Both the position numbers and the translations under genes were made by a program. Positions 44,182 through 53,764 of a stretch of 64,000 nucleotides of DNA are shown piece by piece. The stretch lies in NCBI GenBank assembly GCA_015061905.1, contig SUVQ01000004.1:124001-188000 (forward strand). Direction: 5' to 3'. This stretch comes from Verrucomicrobiota bacterium (GTDB lineage Bacteria > Verrucomicrobiota > Verrucomicrobiia > Opitutales > UBA953). How positions within the stretch are numbered: the stretch's first letter is position 1; every line of letters begins with the position of its first letter. The notes beneath the pieces were generated by a model. That model worked only from the letters and a program-made list of their open reading frames with translations, searched no databases and was not told where the DNA came from.

Positions 44182-47076
44182 ATGAAGACCTCATCATTCT
44201 TTCTCTCTACCCTCGTTGCCGCCGCCGCAATGTCCGCAAGTGCTTATGGCGCCGATTTCGGAACGGATTTAACCAATAGCACGGCAGACATTTCTCTGAG
44301 TGAGAATATGGCGTATGATGTTAATGGACAAAACCAGACTCTTTTCGCAGAAAACGCTACGGTCTCGTTTGTAAACGATGTCGTGTTAAACATTGCGCAA
44401 AATGCAAATGGGAGTGTAACCAAGACTTTTCAAAGCGGAACTTCAATTACGGGAAAGGGTCAAATTTGGCTTTGGTCTGCAAATGCCAACAGTGGCTACC
44501 GAACGACGTGGAATTTGAGCGGTGTGAATGCGGAAGGTTTTTCCGGAGTTTTAGGTGTCGGTCAAATAGCAGACAAGTCGATTGCGTCAGGCACGAACCA
44601 AAACGGCGGGGCTGAACTGAAAATTTCCGGCGAGCAATGGACGAATACGGAAATTCGTCTTGTAAAAAATTCTACGAATAATCCCAGTATTTTAACTTTG
44701 GTCGAAGCTACGACAATCGCGGGCATCAGTGATAGCTCGGCACAATTTACAAGTTCCGGATTTTCTGAAGACGGAAATACTAAGACCCAGTTTGGGCAGA
44801 TTTCTGCTTCGGCGGGAACGATTTTAACCTTTTCCGGTAGCGGAAATTATACTTTTTCCGGAAACATTGGTTTTGCCGGCGAAGCAATCGAAATTAACAT
44901 GACGGGAACGGGAACTCAAGTTCTCCGCGGAACGAATTATCTTACGTCTGTCTCCGTAGGAGAAAACGCAACGCTTGATCTCTCCGGTTCGACTACAACT
45001 ATCACCGAAGCCATCTCCAATGCAGGAACGATTGATCTTTCCGGTTCGACGGTGTATCTTGATTTTACACCCACGTCGTATAATACCACGCTTAACGAGT
45101 CTCTAAACGGCTTGCAAGAGGGTGTTAAGGAGTCATACGTTATCGGCGGCTCCATTCGCGCAGAATCGGACTTTACACTAAATGGTTTCGGTGCCGTGGT
45201 ATCTGGTAACAATGTAATTGCTTCGGGTGCCGTTTACAATGTTGCACAAGGGTACGAATCGGATTATGCGAGTATCGTCCGTGATTACAATACTGCTGAA
45301 AAGATTAATGTTTCAGGAACGCTGTCGCTTGGAGACATTACAGGTAATAAAAGCGTCAATGATTATTCTTACACGATTTCTGGCAAAGGTGTTGTCTCGT
45401 TCAATGCAACGCCTACAGACCACAGCGCAGGGATTAAGTTGGGAAACGCTTTTACTGGAACGCTTTTGGTTTCCGGAAATGTGAATCTCCCTCGGGACAC
45501 AGAACTTGGGGGAACAGAAAAGGTCATACTCAAAGATGCGTATTTGTGGACGAGCGAAAATAAGGAGCTTTTTCAAAATTTTGAAATTCAAGGAACATAT
45601 ACTGTCGGGCAGGACGTCGCTAAATTCGGCGGGAACCAGTGGAGAGGAAAAGCAGATACGTGTAAAATTACGTTTAATGGAGCCGTTGTGTTGGCACCCG
45701 GCGCGTCTCTGGGAATTGAGCAGGGGACATGGAAGTTTAATGGCGGCATAACCGGGGAAGCAAACTCTACACTTTATATTGGGCGGGATGGAGCTACGGT
45801 TGTTTTTACGAATCCTGCACTTAGTTCCTCCAGCTTTTTCGAGGGAAGCGAAATTGTTATTTCCGGAGAAGAAGGCAAATTCGGAAGGCTTGAGTTTGGA
45901 GCAAACCGCTCTGTAATGTCTGCAGACTCCTTTGGTGAAAATCTTTCGGTGACCGTTGGTAGAAACGGAACTGTATGGTTTGGTCTTTCAAATGTCGAGG
46001 CGGTAAAAAAATACGAGGGAAACCTCTCTTTGAATAATGGAGCTGTTTTTAACAAATTTGATGGTTCGTTGAAACTGACGGGTGCCGTTAGCCTTGGCGA
46101 CAGTGAAGAGAGTGAGACAACAATATTGTCGACTTATCAAAAAGGGACTGGAATAGAAATCGCCGGTATGCTTTCCGGGCAAGGCACAACATTTATCTAC
46201 AACAATGAAGGCGGGAAAACAGAGACGATTACAATTTCCGGTTCAGATAATTTGTATTCGGGCACATTAGTTCTTGGCAAGTCGAATGCGGATACTGTCG
46301 CAAACGGTGAGAGTAAACTCGTGATTAGCAATGATTCGGCTCTCCAAAATGCGAAGGTAAATCTTGCCGGTGGTGAAAAATCTCACTTGGAATTAGGAGC
46401 GACAAACGTAACGCTTGCGGGAATTAGTGGTGTTGACGGTTCGAAGATTACAACAACTGTTTCAGACTCGGCAAACCCGACTCTTACCGTTGACGGAGGC
46501 GGGGCGTTCGCGGGGGATATTGCCCCGGGAGGTGCGAAACTCTTGTTGGTAAAAACCGGAGCGGAAACGCTAACTCTTTCCGGAGACAATAAATATGCTG
46601 GCGGGACGACGATTTCTGCGGGAACGTTAGTCGCGGGTAGCGATTCTGCGCTTGGCAAGAATTCCGTTAAAATCTCCGGCGGGAAGCTGGAAGTTTCTTC
46701 CGATGTTACGGTTTCGAATGCAATAGAGATTGTCCTCAATAGCGCGTACACGACAGAAGCGGCAGTTCAGGGTGCGGGAACGTTGACTTCCGCGATAACT
46801 GTGAGCGGGGATTTGGACGCGTTGATTACGCTTCAGCGCACGGTTGCACAGCAATATGAGTATAAACTCTTAAGCAACTCGTTGACGACAGACGGCGTGA
46901 CGGTAACGTTGAGCGAGGAGTTGGAAAAAGCGATCCTCGAGGAAGGTTGGACGTATACGTTGACTGCTGATAACGGTTCCACCCTCACACTTACGATTCC
47001 GGAGCCGTCGGCGTTCGGATTGTTGGCGGGAGTCGGTGCGCTTGCGCTTGTTGCATCGCGTCGTCGCCGCAAATAA
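44182..47076 (+). CDS. Large secreted PEP-CTERM protein with autotransporter-like repeats
   Basis: 964 residues from the ATG at 44182, where a signal peptide starts (SSFFLSTLVAAAAMSASAYG) closely matching that of the gene at 1068. The body is a Gly/Thr/Ser/Asn-rich beta-solenoid with autotransporter-type repeats late in the chain (TLTLSGDNKYAGGTTISAGT, VKISGGKLEVSSDVTV). The C-terminus IPEPSAFGLLAGVGALAL plus SRRRRK is a PEP-CTERM sorting tail. From 44920 to 46610 there is no GGGAACG word, a rare long gap. Confidence 0.85.
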   Translation: MKTSSFFLSTLVAAAAMSASAYGADFGTDLTNSTADISLSENMAYDVNGQNQTLFAENATVSFVNDVVLNIAQNANGSVTKTFQSGTSITGKGQIWLWSANANSGYRTTWNLSGVNAEGFSGVLGVGQIADKSIASGTNQNGGAELKISGEQWTNTEIRLVKNSTNNPSILTLVEATTIAGISDSSAQFTSSGFSEDGNTKTQFGQISASAGTILTFSGSGNYTFSGNIGFAGEAIEINMTGTGTQVLRGTNYLTSVSVGENATLDLSGSTTTITEAISNAGTIDLSGSTVYLDFTPTSYNTTLNESLNGLQEGVKESYVIGGSIRAESDFTLNGFGAVVSGNNVIASGAVYNVAQGYESDYASIVRDYNTAEKINVSGTLSLGDITGNKSVNDYSYTISGKGVVSFNATPTDHSAGIKLGNAFTGTLLVSGNVNLPRDTELGGTEKVILKDAYLWTSENKELFQNFEIQGTYTVGQDVAKFGGNQWRGKADTCKITFNGAVVLAPGASLGIEQGTWKFNGGITGEANSTLYIGRDGATVVFTNPALSSSSFFEGSEIVISGEEGKFGRLEFGANRSVMSADSFGENLSVTVGRNGTVWFGLSNVEAVKKYEGNLSLNNGAVFNKFDGSLKLTGAVSLGDSEESETTILSTYQKGTGIEIAGMLSGQGTTFIYNNEGGKTETITISGSDNLYSGTLVLGKSNADTVANGESKLVISNDSALQNAKVNLAGGEKSHLELGATNVTLAGISGVDGSKITTTVSDSANPTLTVDGGGAFAGDIAPGGAKLLLVKTGAETLTLSGDNKYAGGTTISAGTLVAGSDSALGKNSVKISGGKLEVSSDVTVSNAIEIVLNSAYTTEAAVQGAGTLTSAITVSGDLDALITLQRTVAQQYEYKLLSNSLTTDGVTVTLSEELEKAILEEGWTYTLTADNGSTLTLTIPEPSAFGLLAGVGALALVASRRRRK

Positions 47077-47111
47077 TTTCTGATGTATTAATTTATAAAT
47101 TAGTTATGATT

Positions 47112-47151
47112 AGCGTTCCCGCGGCTTCGGTCGCGGGAATGTTTTTTTCAC
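47112..47151 (+). terminator. Terminator of inverted GGGAACG words after third PEP-CTERM gene
   Basis: CGTTCCCGCG pairs with CGCGGGAATG (one G-T pair) around GCTTCGGT, and a seven-T run follows. Confidence 0.85.
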
Positions 47152-47583
47152 GCCGGCATAGATGGGGGAGAGATGCCCCGGGCTGATTTCTTGCACACCG
47201 TTGAGGCTTGTTTTTACCTCAAAAAAAAATCTGCGTTCCTCTGCGTGTTCTGCAAGAGATTTTTTTGTTTTTCTTTCGAATGCCCTCACCGCAGTGCTTT
47301 GCTTGCGGTCCCCTCTCTCTTAGAAAGAGGGAGAGCTTTTATTATCCTAAAAAGAAATATAAAAAAGCTCCTTCGGAGCGTTGAATTTTCCTCAAATTAA
47401 AAACTCCGCGTCTTTGTAGCTCGGTGAGAGAATTTCTACACGGGCATAATGCAACGTAGGTCTTCTTTTTCGCATAATTTATTCGGTGCACTTTATGATG
47501 AGGCAACGCGGGGGAGCGTTTTTTACTCAGAAAAGGTTTCCGTTTGCGGGAAAATCGAATTATGATTTCCCGCAATTTTTTTT
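47152..47583. other. Gap with REP-like element and intergenic words
   Basis: No credible gene. It holds the second REP-like element (47282-47342) and words of the CTGCGTTCCTCTGCGTG and CCGCGTCTTTGTAGC type that recur in gaps at 3250 and 720-780. The last 100 bases probably carry the tsaC promoter, but no strong box is seen. Confidence 0.55.
47282..47342 (-). repeat. REP-like element with two hairpins, copy 2
   Basis: Reverse orientation to the copy at 633. CTCTCTCTT (47313-47321) pairs with AAGAGGGAG (47325-47333); ACCGCA (47288-47293) pairs with TGCGGT (47304-47309). The second hairpin has a different sequence from copy 1. Confidence 0.65.
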
Positions 47584-48594
47584 ATGGCTGAGATTTTAAC
47601 GGCAAGCGAAGCGGATATCGTCCGCGCGGGAACGCTCCTGCGCGAGGGCGAACTCGTTGCCGTGCCGACGGAGACGGTTTACGGTCTCGCCGCCAATGCG
47701 TTTTGCGAAGCTTCCGTGCGGCGTATTTTTTCTGCCAAGGGGCGTCCGTTTATTGACCCGCTCATCGTTCACGTGCATTCGCTTGCGCAGGCGGAAACGC
47801 TTGCCGATATTTCTCATCCGTTTGTAAAAAAACTTGCCGACGCGTTTTTACCGGGACCGCTCACGCTTGTTTTGCCGAAAAAAGAATGCGTTCCCGCGAT
47901 TGTTACGGCGGGTGAGCCGACCGTTGCCGTGCGCATGCCGGCGCACCCGCTGATGAGGCGCGTTTTGCTCTCCGCCGGCGTTCCGCTTGCCGCTCCGAGC
48001 GCGAATCCGTTCGGCTACGTGAGTCCGACAACGGCGCAACACGTTCAGGATTCTCTCGGCGAGCGCATTTCGTGGATTTTGGACGGCGGCGCGTGCGCGT
48101 GCGGCGTGGAATCCGCCATCGTGCTGGTGGCGGACAAGCCGCGCCTGCTCCGCCCGGGTGTCATCACGCGCGAGGATTTGGAGCGCGTTCTCGGCGTTCC
48201 CGTCGAAACGGAAAAAGGGCATTTGGAAAAAATTGCCGACGGCGAAAAAGCTTCCGACTCTGCACAACTCGCTCCGGGAATGCTGAAAAAGCACTACAGC
48301 CCGCGCGTTCCCGTTTGCCTTTTTGAAAACGGAGCTTTGCCGGAGATTCCGGAAAAAGCCGCCGTCGTTTTTCAAATGCGCCCGCGCGGGGAACTGCACC
48401 GCCGCTACGCCGGGCACGCGCAGGTTTTTTGGCTTTCAGAAAACGGTGCGCAGGAAGAGGTTGCCCGCTCCGTATTCGCCTTGCTTCGGCGTTTGGACGA
48501 TGCGGCGTTTTCCTCGGTTTTTATCGAAAAATCTCCGGAAAGCGGAATCGGCGTCGCCGTCAACGACCGGCTTTCCCGCGCCGCCGCCAAGTAG
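47584..48594 (+). CDS. tsaC: Threonylcarbamoyl-AMP synthase, two-domain Sua5 type
   Basis: 336 residues. It makes threonylcarbamoyl-AMP from Thr, bicarbonate and ATP for t6A. The YrdC domain (residues 1-200) has VAVPTETVYGLAANAF, KGRPFIDPLIVHV and APSANPFGYVSPT. A C-terminal Sua5 domain follows a linker with APGMLKKHYSPRVP, the conserved SPGMkykHYaP motif. Full length argues for Sua5 rather than short TsaC. Confidence 0.94.
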   Translation: MAEILTASEADIVRAGTLLREGELVAVPTETVYGLAANAFCEASVRRIFSAKGRPFIDPLIVHVHSLAQAETLADISHPFVKKLADAFLPGPLTLVLPKKECVPAIVTAGEPTVAVRMPAHPLMRRVLLSAGVPLAAPSANPFGYVSPTTAQHVQDSLGERISWILDGGACACGVESAIVLVADKPRLLRPGVITREDLERVLGVPVETEKGHLEKIADGEKASDSAQLAPGMLKKHYSPRVPVCLFENGALPEIPEKAAVVFQMRPRGELHRRYAGHAQVFWLSENGAQEEVARSVFALLRRLDDAAFSSVFIEKSPESGIGVAVNDRLSRAAAK

Positions 48595-48661
48595 TAGCCA
48601 AGCGCGGGTTCGCGTTCCCGTGCAGGCGAATTTTCTGCGCCAGAAACTTTTTTTGCCGCGT

Positions 48662-50512
48662 TTACAGTGCCGGGCAATTCAGGGCGACGGCGAAAGATTT
48701 GAGTAAATCGTCTTCGTTGCCGGTGGTTTTGCCGTCGGCGAGAACGACGGATTTCGCGGCGGAAAGCAAATTGCGTCTTACGAGAATTTGCGATTTTCTC
48801 AGTTTTTCAAAAGCCGCTTCGAGTGCGGGAACGTTCAGCGCCGCATCGTCGAGGACGCGCAAATTTTGCGGGAACGCATTCTGAGCGGCGAGGGCGGAGG
48901 CAAGAATTTTTTGCGCTTCCGTTTTCTCACAACCGCTTTCGCGTAGCATGAGGTTTAAAACGAGTTCCGCTTCGGCGGAAACGTCGCGCGCACTCAGATT
49001 TTGTTCGCCGCTGAAAATCAAAACGCCTTTAACCGCGTTGAGAATACAAAATTCGTAGAGCGAAATTTTATTGTCTGCTTGCGCTACGGCATCGAGCGTC
49101 TCGCAGAAAAGGCGGCGTTCCCGCGCCGACATTTTCCGCAGGGCGGGCGCGGCGAGCAGAACTTCGGAAATGCGTTTTTCCTTCGGAAAATCTCTCATGC
49201 GGGACCAGAGCAACTCCATTTTTTTGAAGACGGCGGAGCGTTCCCGCGCGAGCAGGATTTTTGCCTGTTCTACATTGTGTTCCGGGGAATCCGTCATCAA
49301 AAGCAGGTAAACAAGCGCTTTGGCGTCGTCGGCATTTTGTGAAAGTTCGTCGATAAAAACGGGAACGGAAACCTGTTCGAATGCTCGCGAGAGGCGGGAA
49401 AGATTCGAAGCCTCTTGTGCGGAATTTTTTTTCGCTTCGCGAAAATCCTGCGATTTTAGCGGCGGAAGAAATTTCCCGTCCCAGTTCGGATTCAGCGCAC
49501 GAATACGTTCTTCCAAGGGCGGATGGGTTGAAAAAATCGCATTTACACCGTCGGCAAAAAACAGGTGCGCAAATTCGCCCGCGCGCGGCGAATCGAGGCG
49601 GCTTCCGGCGAGATCTCCGCCGATGCGGGAAAGAGCGTTGGCAAGCGCGACCGGATTGCGCGTAAACTGCGTGGCGGACGCGTCGGCGAGGCGTTCCCGA
49701 TGGCGCGAAATCGCCGCTTGAATAATTTGGGCAAAAATTTGGCTGACAAATCCGACTACCAACAGGGCAAGCCCGACAAAGATAAAAACGGGAAGCGTCG
49801 AGTTTTTCGAATTGTGGGAACGCGAGCGCGACGAGAGCGCGGCGATGCGGAAAAGGGTTTGCCCGATCATGGAAACCATTACCAAGCCGAAAATCCAGCC
49901 GGCGAGGCGGATGTTCAGTTTCATATCGCCGTTGAGAATATGCGAAAATTCGTGTCCGATAACGGCTTGAAGCTCGTCGCGGGAAAGTTTGTCCAAAGCT
50001 CCTCGCGAAACGGCGACGGCGGCGCGGGAAGTTTGCGTTCCCGCCGCGAAAGCGTTGATTCCGGTTTCTCTTTCGAGGATAAAAATTCTCGGCACGGGAA
50101 CGCCGGACGCGAGCGACATTTCCTGCACGATATTGAGGAGGCGGCGTTCGTCCGTTTTTAACGTTGCCGGAGAAACCTCGCTACCGCCGAGCTGTTGCGC
50201 GATGTCCGCGCCGGACGAGGACGAAAATTCTATCGCTTTAAGAAGGCTTGCTCCGCCGACAACGACAAGGATTACGGCGGAGACTGCAAGAATTAAAGCC
50301 GGATCCCAAAATAGGGAACCGTCGGGAACGCTCCATTCCGGAAAATATTTCACCGTAAAATTTCCGTAGCCGAGCAGGCTTAGCGCGTAGCGTATGATGA
50401 AATAAATGGCGGCGGACGTTCCCGCGAGCGCGAGCGAAAACCAGAAAACGAGGAGCTTGGTGGAGCGTCGCGCGTTTTCTTGCCGTTCAAAAAAATCCGT
50501 GGAAAGTTTCAT
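48662..50512 (-). CDS. HtpX-like M48 membrane metalloprotease with extra C-terminal domain
   Basis: 616 residues. The zinc motif HEFSH is near residue 186 (AVIGHEFSHILNGDM), and the third ligand lies in HRERLADASA (Glu). Two membrane helices precede and two follow the motif. GDLAGSRLDSPRAGEFAHLFF and STHPPLEERI are typical of M48 family members. About 270 residues after the protease domain are helical and end in a TerB-like region (AKSVVLADGKTTGNEDDLL). HtpX degrades damaged membrane proteins. Start ATG 50512 is set by the charged N-terminus before the first helix. Confidence 0.88.
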   Translation of the reverse strand: MKLSTDFFERQENARRSTKLLVFWFSLALAGTSAAIYFIIRYALSLLGYGNFTVKYFPEWSVPDGSLFWDPALILAVSAVILVVVGGASLLKAIEFSSSSGADIAQQLGGSEVSPATLKTDERRLLNIVQEMSLASGVPVPRIFILERETGINAFAAGTQTSRAAVAVSRGALDKLSRDELQAVIGHEFSHILNGDMKLNIRLAGWIFGLVMVSMIGQTLFRIAALSSRSRSHNSKNSTLPVFIFVGLALLVVGFVSQIFAQIIQAAISRHRERLADASATQFTRNPVALANALSRIGGDLAGSRLDSPRAGEFAHLFFADGVNAIFSTHPPLEERIRALNPNWDGKFLPPLKSQDFREAKKNSAQEASNLSRLSRAFEQVSVPVFIDELSQNADDAKALVYLLLMTDSPEHNVEQAKILLARERSAVFKKMELLWSRMRDFPKEKRISEVLLAAPALRKMSARERRLFCETLDAVAQADNKISLYEFCILNAVKGVLIFSGEQNLSARDVSAEAELVLNLMLRESGCEKTEAQKILASALAAQNAFPQNLRVLDDAALNVPALEAAFEKLRKSQILVRRNLLSAAKSVVLADGKTTGNEDDLLKSFAVALNCPAL

Positions 50513-50748
50513 TTTTTTACGAGAAGATAACAGTGCGTTCCCGATTTGTCGGCGCAAATTTATTTCGAACAGAAAGAAGTTTGCGCTGAAAGCTGAATAA
50601 AAATGCGCTTGTCGGCGTTTATTTTGCGTTCCCGCATGCTAATTTTCAATTTACAGTCAACATTGACTCTGTTTAAATTCTGCAACGCACGAAGCTGATT
50701 TTTTCGAAAATTTATTTCACACAAACAACCCCCTGTTTTCAGAACTCC

Positions 50749-52077
50749 ATGAAACAACGCACAATTCAGAAAGAAGTTTCTATTCGCGGTAAAGCACTCC
50801 ACACCGGAAAGGACGTAACCTTGGTGCTCAAGCCCGCTCCCGTCGATACGGGCATCGTTTTCCGCCGCGTCGATCTTTACGGGAAACCCGAATTGCGCCC
50901 GCTCGTGGATTTGGTGCTCGGCTCTGAAATGCAACGCCAAACAACCGTCGAGCAAAACCACATCAAGCTTCACACGATCGAGCACATCAATTCCGCGCTC
51001 AACGGAATGGGCGTCGATAATTGCTACGTCGAAATGAACGAATCCGAGCCGCCGATTCTCGACGGTTCCGCGCGCCCCTACGTGCTTCTCATTCAGGAAG
51101 CCGGCATCGTCGAGCAGGACAAGGACCGCAAATATTTCGAACTCAAAGAACCCGTTTCCATCGTCGACGGGAACCGCTCCATCATCGCGCTCCCGCACGA
51201 CGGCTTGCGCATCACTTGCACCTCCGCCGACGATCGCGGCGTGCACACGCAGCACTTGACCATCGACGTTTCGCCGGAAATCTACGAAGCGATGCTCTCG
51301 CCGGCGCGCACGTTCACGATTTACGAAGATATTGAGCCGCTTCTCAAAGCCGGTTTGATTCAAGGCGGCTCGCTCGATTCCGCCGTCATCATTCGCGGCG
51401 ACAAAATTATTTCCAAGGAACCGCTTCGCTTCAAAGACGAATTTGTCCGCCACAAAATTATGGACTTGATCGGCGACATCGTCCTTATCGGCGCGCCGAT
51501 TAAAGCGCACATCATCGCCGTGCGCACCGGGCACGCGCTCAACGCCAAGCTCTCCGCGAAAATTCGTGAGCAAATGCTGACGCCGAAGAAAAAAGTTGAG
51601 CCGGCGAAAGTCGTTGTCGCACCGGACGCCGAGCAACTCGACATTCGTCAAATTTTGAATCTTGTTCCGCACCGCTATCCCTTCGCGCTTGTCGATCGCG
51701 TTTTGAATATCGACCACGAAGCACAGGAAATTACGGCAGTGAAAAACGTAACGATCAACGAACCGTTTTTCCAAGGACACTTCCCGGGCAATCCCGTCAT
51801 GCCGGGCGTGCTTCAGCTCGAAGCCATGGCGCAGGTTTCCGGCTTGCTTCTCCTTTCCAAAGCAAGCATCGAAGGCAATGTCTGCTTCTTTATGAGCGCG
51901 GATAAAGTGAAGTTCCGCAAACCGGTGATGCCGGGCGATCAGGTCGTGATTTCCGCCAAAATCACGAAAAACCGCGGGAACAAAATCGTCGCCGCATCCG
52001 CCGAATGCCGCGTCGGAGAGGAAGTCGTTTCCTCCGCCGACGTGATGTTCACGCTCACACCCGCGCCGAAATACTAG
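50749..52077 (+). CDS. lpxC: Bifunctional LpxC-FabZ (lipid A deacetylase fused to hydroxyacyl-ACP dehydratase)
   Basis: 442 residues. Residues 1-285 are LpxC, which deacetylates UDP-3-O-acyl-GlcNAc and commits to lipid [16 protein letters not shown], zinc His in [14 protein letters not shown] (His75 and 79), [12 protein letters not shown] and [12 protein letters not shown]. Residues 296-442 are Fab[13 protein letters not shown], catalytic His in [15 protein letters not shown] and Glu in QLEAMAQ. The fusion is known in Bacteroidetes and some other phyla. No GGGAACG word lies within it. Confidence 0.96.
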   Translation: MKQRTIQKEVSIRGKALHTGKDVTLVLKPAPVDTGIVFRRVDLYGKPELRPLVDLVLGSEMQRQTTVEQNHIKLHTIEHINSALNGMGVDNCYVEMNESEPPILDGSARPYVLLIQEAGIVEQDKDRKYFELKEPVSIVDGNRSIIALPHDGLRITCTSADDRGVHTQHLTIDVSPEIYEAMLSPARTFTIYEDIEPLLKAGLIQGGSLDSAVIIRGDKIISKEPLRFKDEFVRHKIMDLIGDIVLIGAPIKAHIIAVRTGHALNAKLSAKIREQMLTPKKKVEPAKVVVAPDAEQLDIRQILNLVPHRYPFALVDRVLNIDHEAQEITAVKNVTINEPFFQGHFPGNPVMPGVLQLEAMAQVSGLLLLSKASIEGNVCFFMSADKVKFRKPVMPGDQVVISAKITKNRGNKIVAASAECRVGEEVVSSADVMFTLTPAPKY

Positions 52078-52081
52078 TTTA

Positions 52082-52187
52082 GCGAATAGTGAATAATGAA
52101 CATTGAATAACGATTACTTCAAGATTTTTGCCGAAGGCAAAAATCTTAGCACAGAATTATTCACTATTCCCTATTCATTATTCACTA
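52082..52187. repeat. AT-rich nested palindrome, copy 2, between lpxC-fabZ and lpxA
   Basis: Inner hairpin AAGATTTTTGCC (52121-52132), loop GAA, GGCAAAAATCTT (52136-52147), perfect over 12 bp. Outer arms are GAATAGTGAATAATGAA (52084-52100) and TTCACTATTCCCTATTC words (52160-52185). It starts five bases after the lpxC-fabZ stop. Confidence 0.8.
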
Positions 52188-52238
52188 ACAACCACCCTTT
52201 CTCTAAGCATTAAGCTATAACCTTTAATCTTTCAAAAA

Positions 52239-53012
52239 ATGATTCACCCCACAGCAATCGTTGAGCCGGGCGCACAACTCGGAGAAAATGTCGAAATCGG
52301 TGCTTACGCTTACGTCGGCGGCGAAGTTACGCTCGGCGCGGGAACGATAATTCACCACCACGCCTGCGTCGAAGGCTACACCGTAATGGGCGAAAACAAC
52401 GAAGTTTTCCCCTTCGCCGTCATCGGCGGAAAAACGCAGGATTTGAAACACGACGGCGGGCGCGTCGGCACCAAAATCGGAGACCGCAACGTTTTCCGCG
52501 AATACGTTACCGTTCACAGCGGCACGAAAGAAGGCGAATGGACGACTCTCGGGAACGACAACAACATTCTCGCCTACTCGCACGTCGCGCACGATTGCAT
52601 CATCGGCAACCATCTCGTGATGAGCTCGCAGGCAGCGTTCGCCGGACACGTTGTCTGCGGCGACCACGTCAACTTCGGTTGGGGCACGGGCATTCACCAA
52701 TTCTGCCGCATCGGCGATTACGCCATGCTCGCAGCGTGTTCCCGCATCGTGCAGGACGTGCCGCCTTACATGATCGTTGAAGGCACGGAAAACGTCAGCG
52801 CAAAAATGGTCAACATGGTTGCGCTTCAGCGAAAAGGCTTCGCGGCGGACGATATCAAGGCACTCCGCCTCGCGCACCGCATCATTTACCACCAGAATTT
52901 GAACCGCACGCAGGCGATGGAAGCCATTTTGGAAAATCCGGAACTCGCCGCAAATCCGCACATTCAAAAACTCGTCGAGTTTTACCGCACCACCAAGCGC
53001 GGGTGCCACTAA
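52239..53012 (+). CDS. lpxA: UDP-N-acetylglucosamine acyltransferase
   Basis: 257 residues. LpxA performs the first acylation of lipid A. Left-handed beta-helix hexapeptides run through residues 1-185 (IHPTAIVEPGAQLGENVEIG, GHVVCGDHVNFGWGTGIHQF), with the catalytic His in SHVAHDCIIG. The C-terminal helices (ALQRKGFAADDIKALR onward) are typical. It follows lpxC-fabZ, from which it is parted by a palindromic repeat. Confidence 0.96.
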   Translation: MIHPTAIVEPGAQLGENVEIGAYAYVGGEVTLGAGTIIHHHACVEGYTVMGENNEVFPFAVIGGKTQDLKHDGGRVGTKIGDRNVFREYVTVHSGTKEGEWTTLGNDNNILAYSHVAHDCIIGNHLVMSSQAAFAGHVVCGDHVNFGWGTGIHQFCRIGDYAMLAACSRIVQDVPPYMIVEGTENVSAKMVNMVALQRKGFAADDIKALRLAHRIIYHQNLNRTQAMEAILENPELAANPHIQKLVEFYRTTKRGCH

Positions 53013-53021
53013 TTTAAAGGA

Positions 53022-53073
53022 ATAGCTGATAACGGATAGTTGATACGTAAAATACTTTTCCGTTATCAGCTAT
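53022..53073. repeat. Intergenic hairpin between lpxA and rsmG
   Basis: ATAGCTGATAACGGA (53022-53036) pairs perfectly over 15 bp with TCCGTTATCAGCTAT (53059-53073). Nearby TGATACG/TATCAGA words add pairing. It resembles the TGATAGCTGATGATGAG words at 42483. Confidence 0.6.
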
Positions 53074-53089
53074 CAGATATAACTTTTTA

Positions 53090-53764
53090 ATGTTCGAATC
53101 TTTAGAAAAACTCCGCGCCGCGTTCCCGCAATTTTCTGCGGAAACTTGGGAAAAAATCAATGCCATGGCGGCGCTTCACCGCGAGTGGAACGCCAAAATC
53201 AACCTCGTTTCCCGCAAAGATATCGACAACTTGGAATGGCACCACTACGCGCCTTGTCTCGCCGCGGGAACGTTCCTGACGCTGATGAACGGCGCGCGCG
53301 TCATCGACGTCGGCACCGGCGGCGGTTTTCCCGGACTTCTCCTCGCCGTGCTTTATCCGCACGCGCATTTCACGCTGATGGATTCGATTGCGAAAAAAAT
53401 TCTCGTCGTTTCCGATATCGCCGAAAAACTCGCACTCAAAAACGTGGAAACCCGCGTCGGGCGCGTCGAAAAACTCGGCAAACATTTTGACTTCGTGACG
53501 GGACGCGCGGTAACGAATCTGCCTGCGTTCTTCGGTTTGGTAAAAAAACTCATTTCGCCCGGCAAAAAACATTCGCTCACCAACGGCATCCTTTACTGGA
53601 AAGGCGGCGAGCTCGCGCCGGAATCCGACGCACTCGGCGTCGTTCCCGCAAAGACCGTGGAGCTTGAATCGCTTCTTGCCGATTCGTATTTTTCCGGTAA
53701 ATACATTTTGCACTATCCGTATCCGGACGTTTTCCGCGCTCGCGTTGTGCTTCCGCCGCAATAA
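53090..53764 (+). CDS. rsmG: 16S rRNA (guanine-527-N7) methyltransferase
   Basis: 224 residues, Rossmann methyltransferase. RVIDVGTGGGFPGLLLAVLYP binds S-adenosylmethionine; INLVSRKDIDNLEWHH is the N-terminal signature and VTGRAVTNLPAF the later conserved segment. It modifies the decoding region of 16S rRNA. The usual C-terminal signature is less conserved here. Confidence 0.93.
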   Translation: MFESLEKLRAAFPQFSAETWEKINAMAALHREWNAKINLVSRKDIDNLEWHHYAPCLAAGTFLTLMNGARVIDVGTGGGFPGLLLAVLYPHAHFTLMDSIAKKILVVSDIAEKLALKNVETRVGRVEKLGKHFDFVTGRAVTNLPAFFGLVKKLISPGKKHSLTNGILYWKGGELAPESDALGVVPAKTVELESLLADSYFSGKYILHYPYPDVFRARVVLPPQ

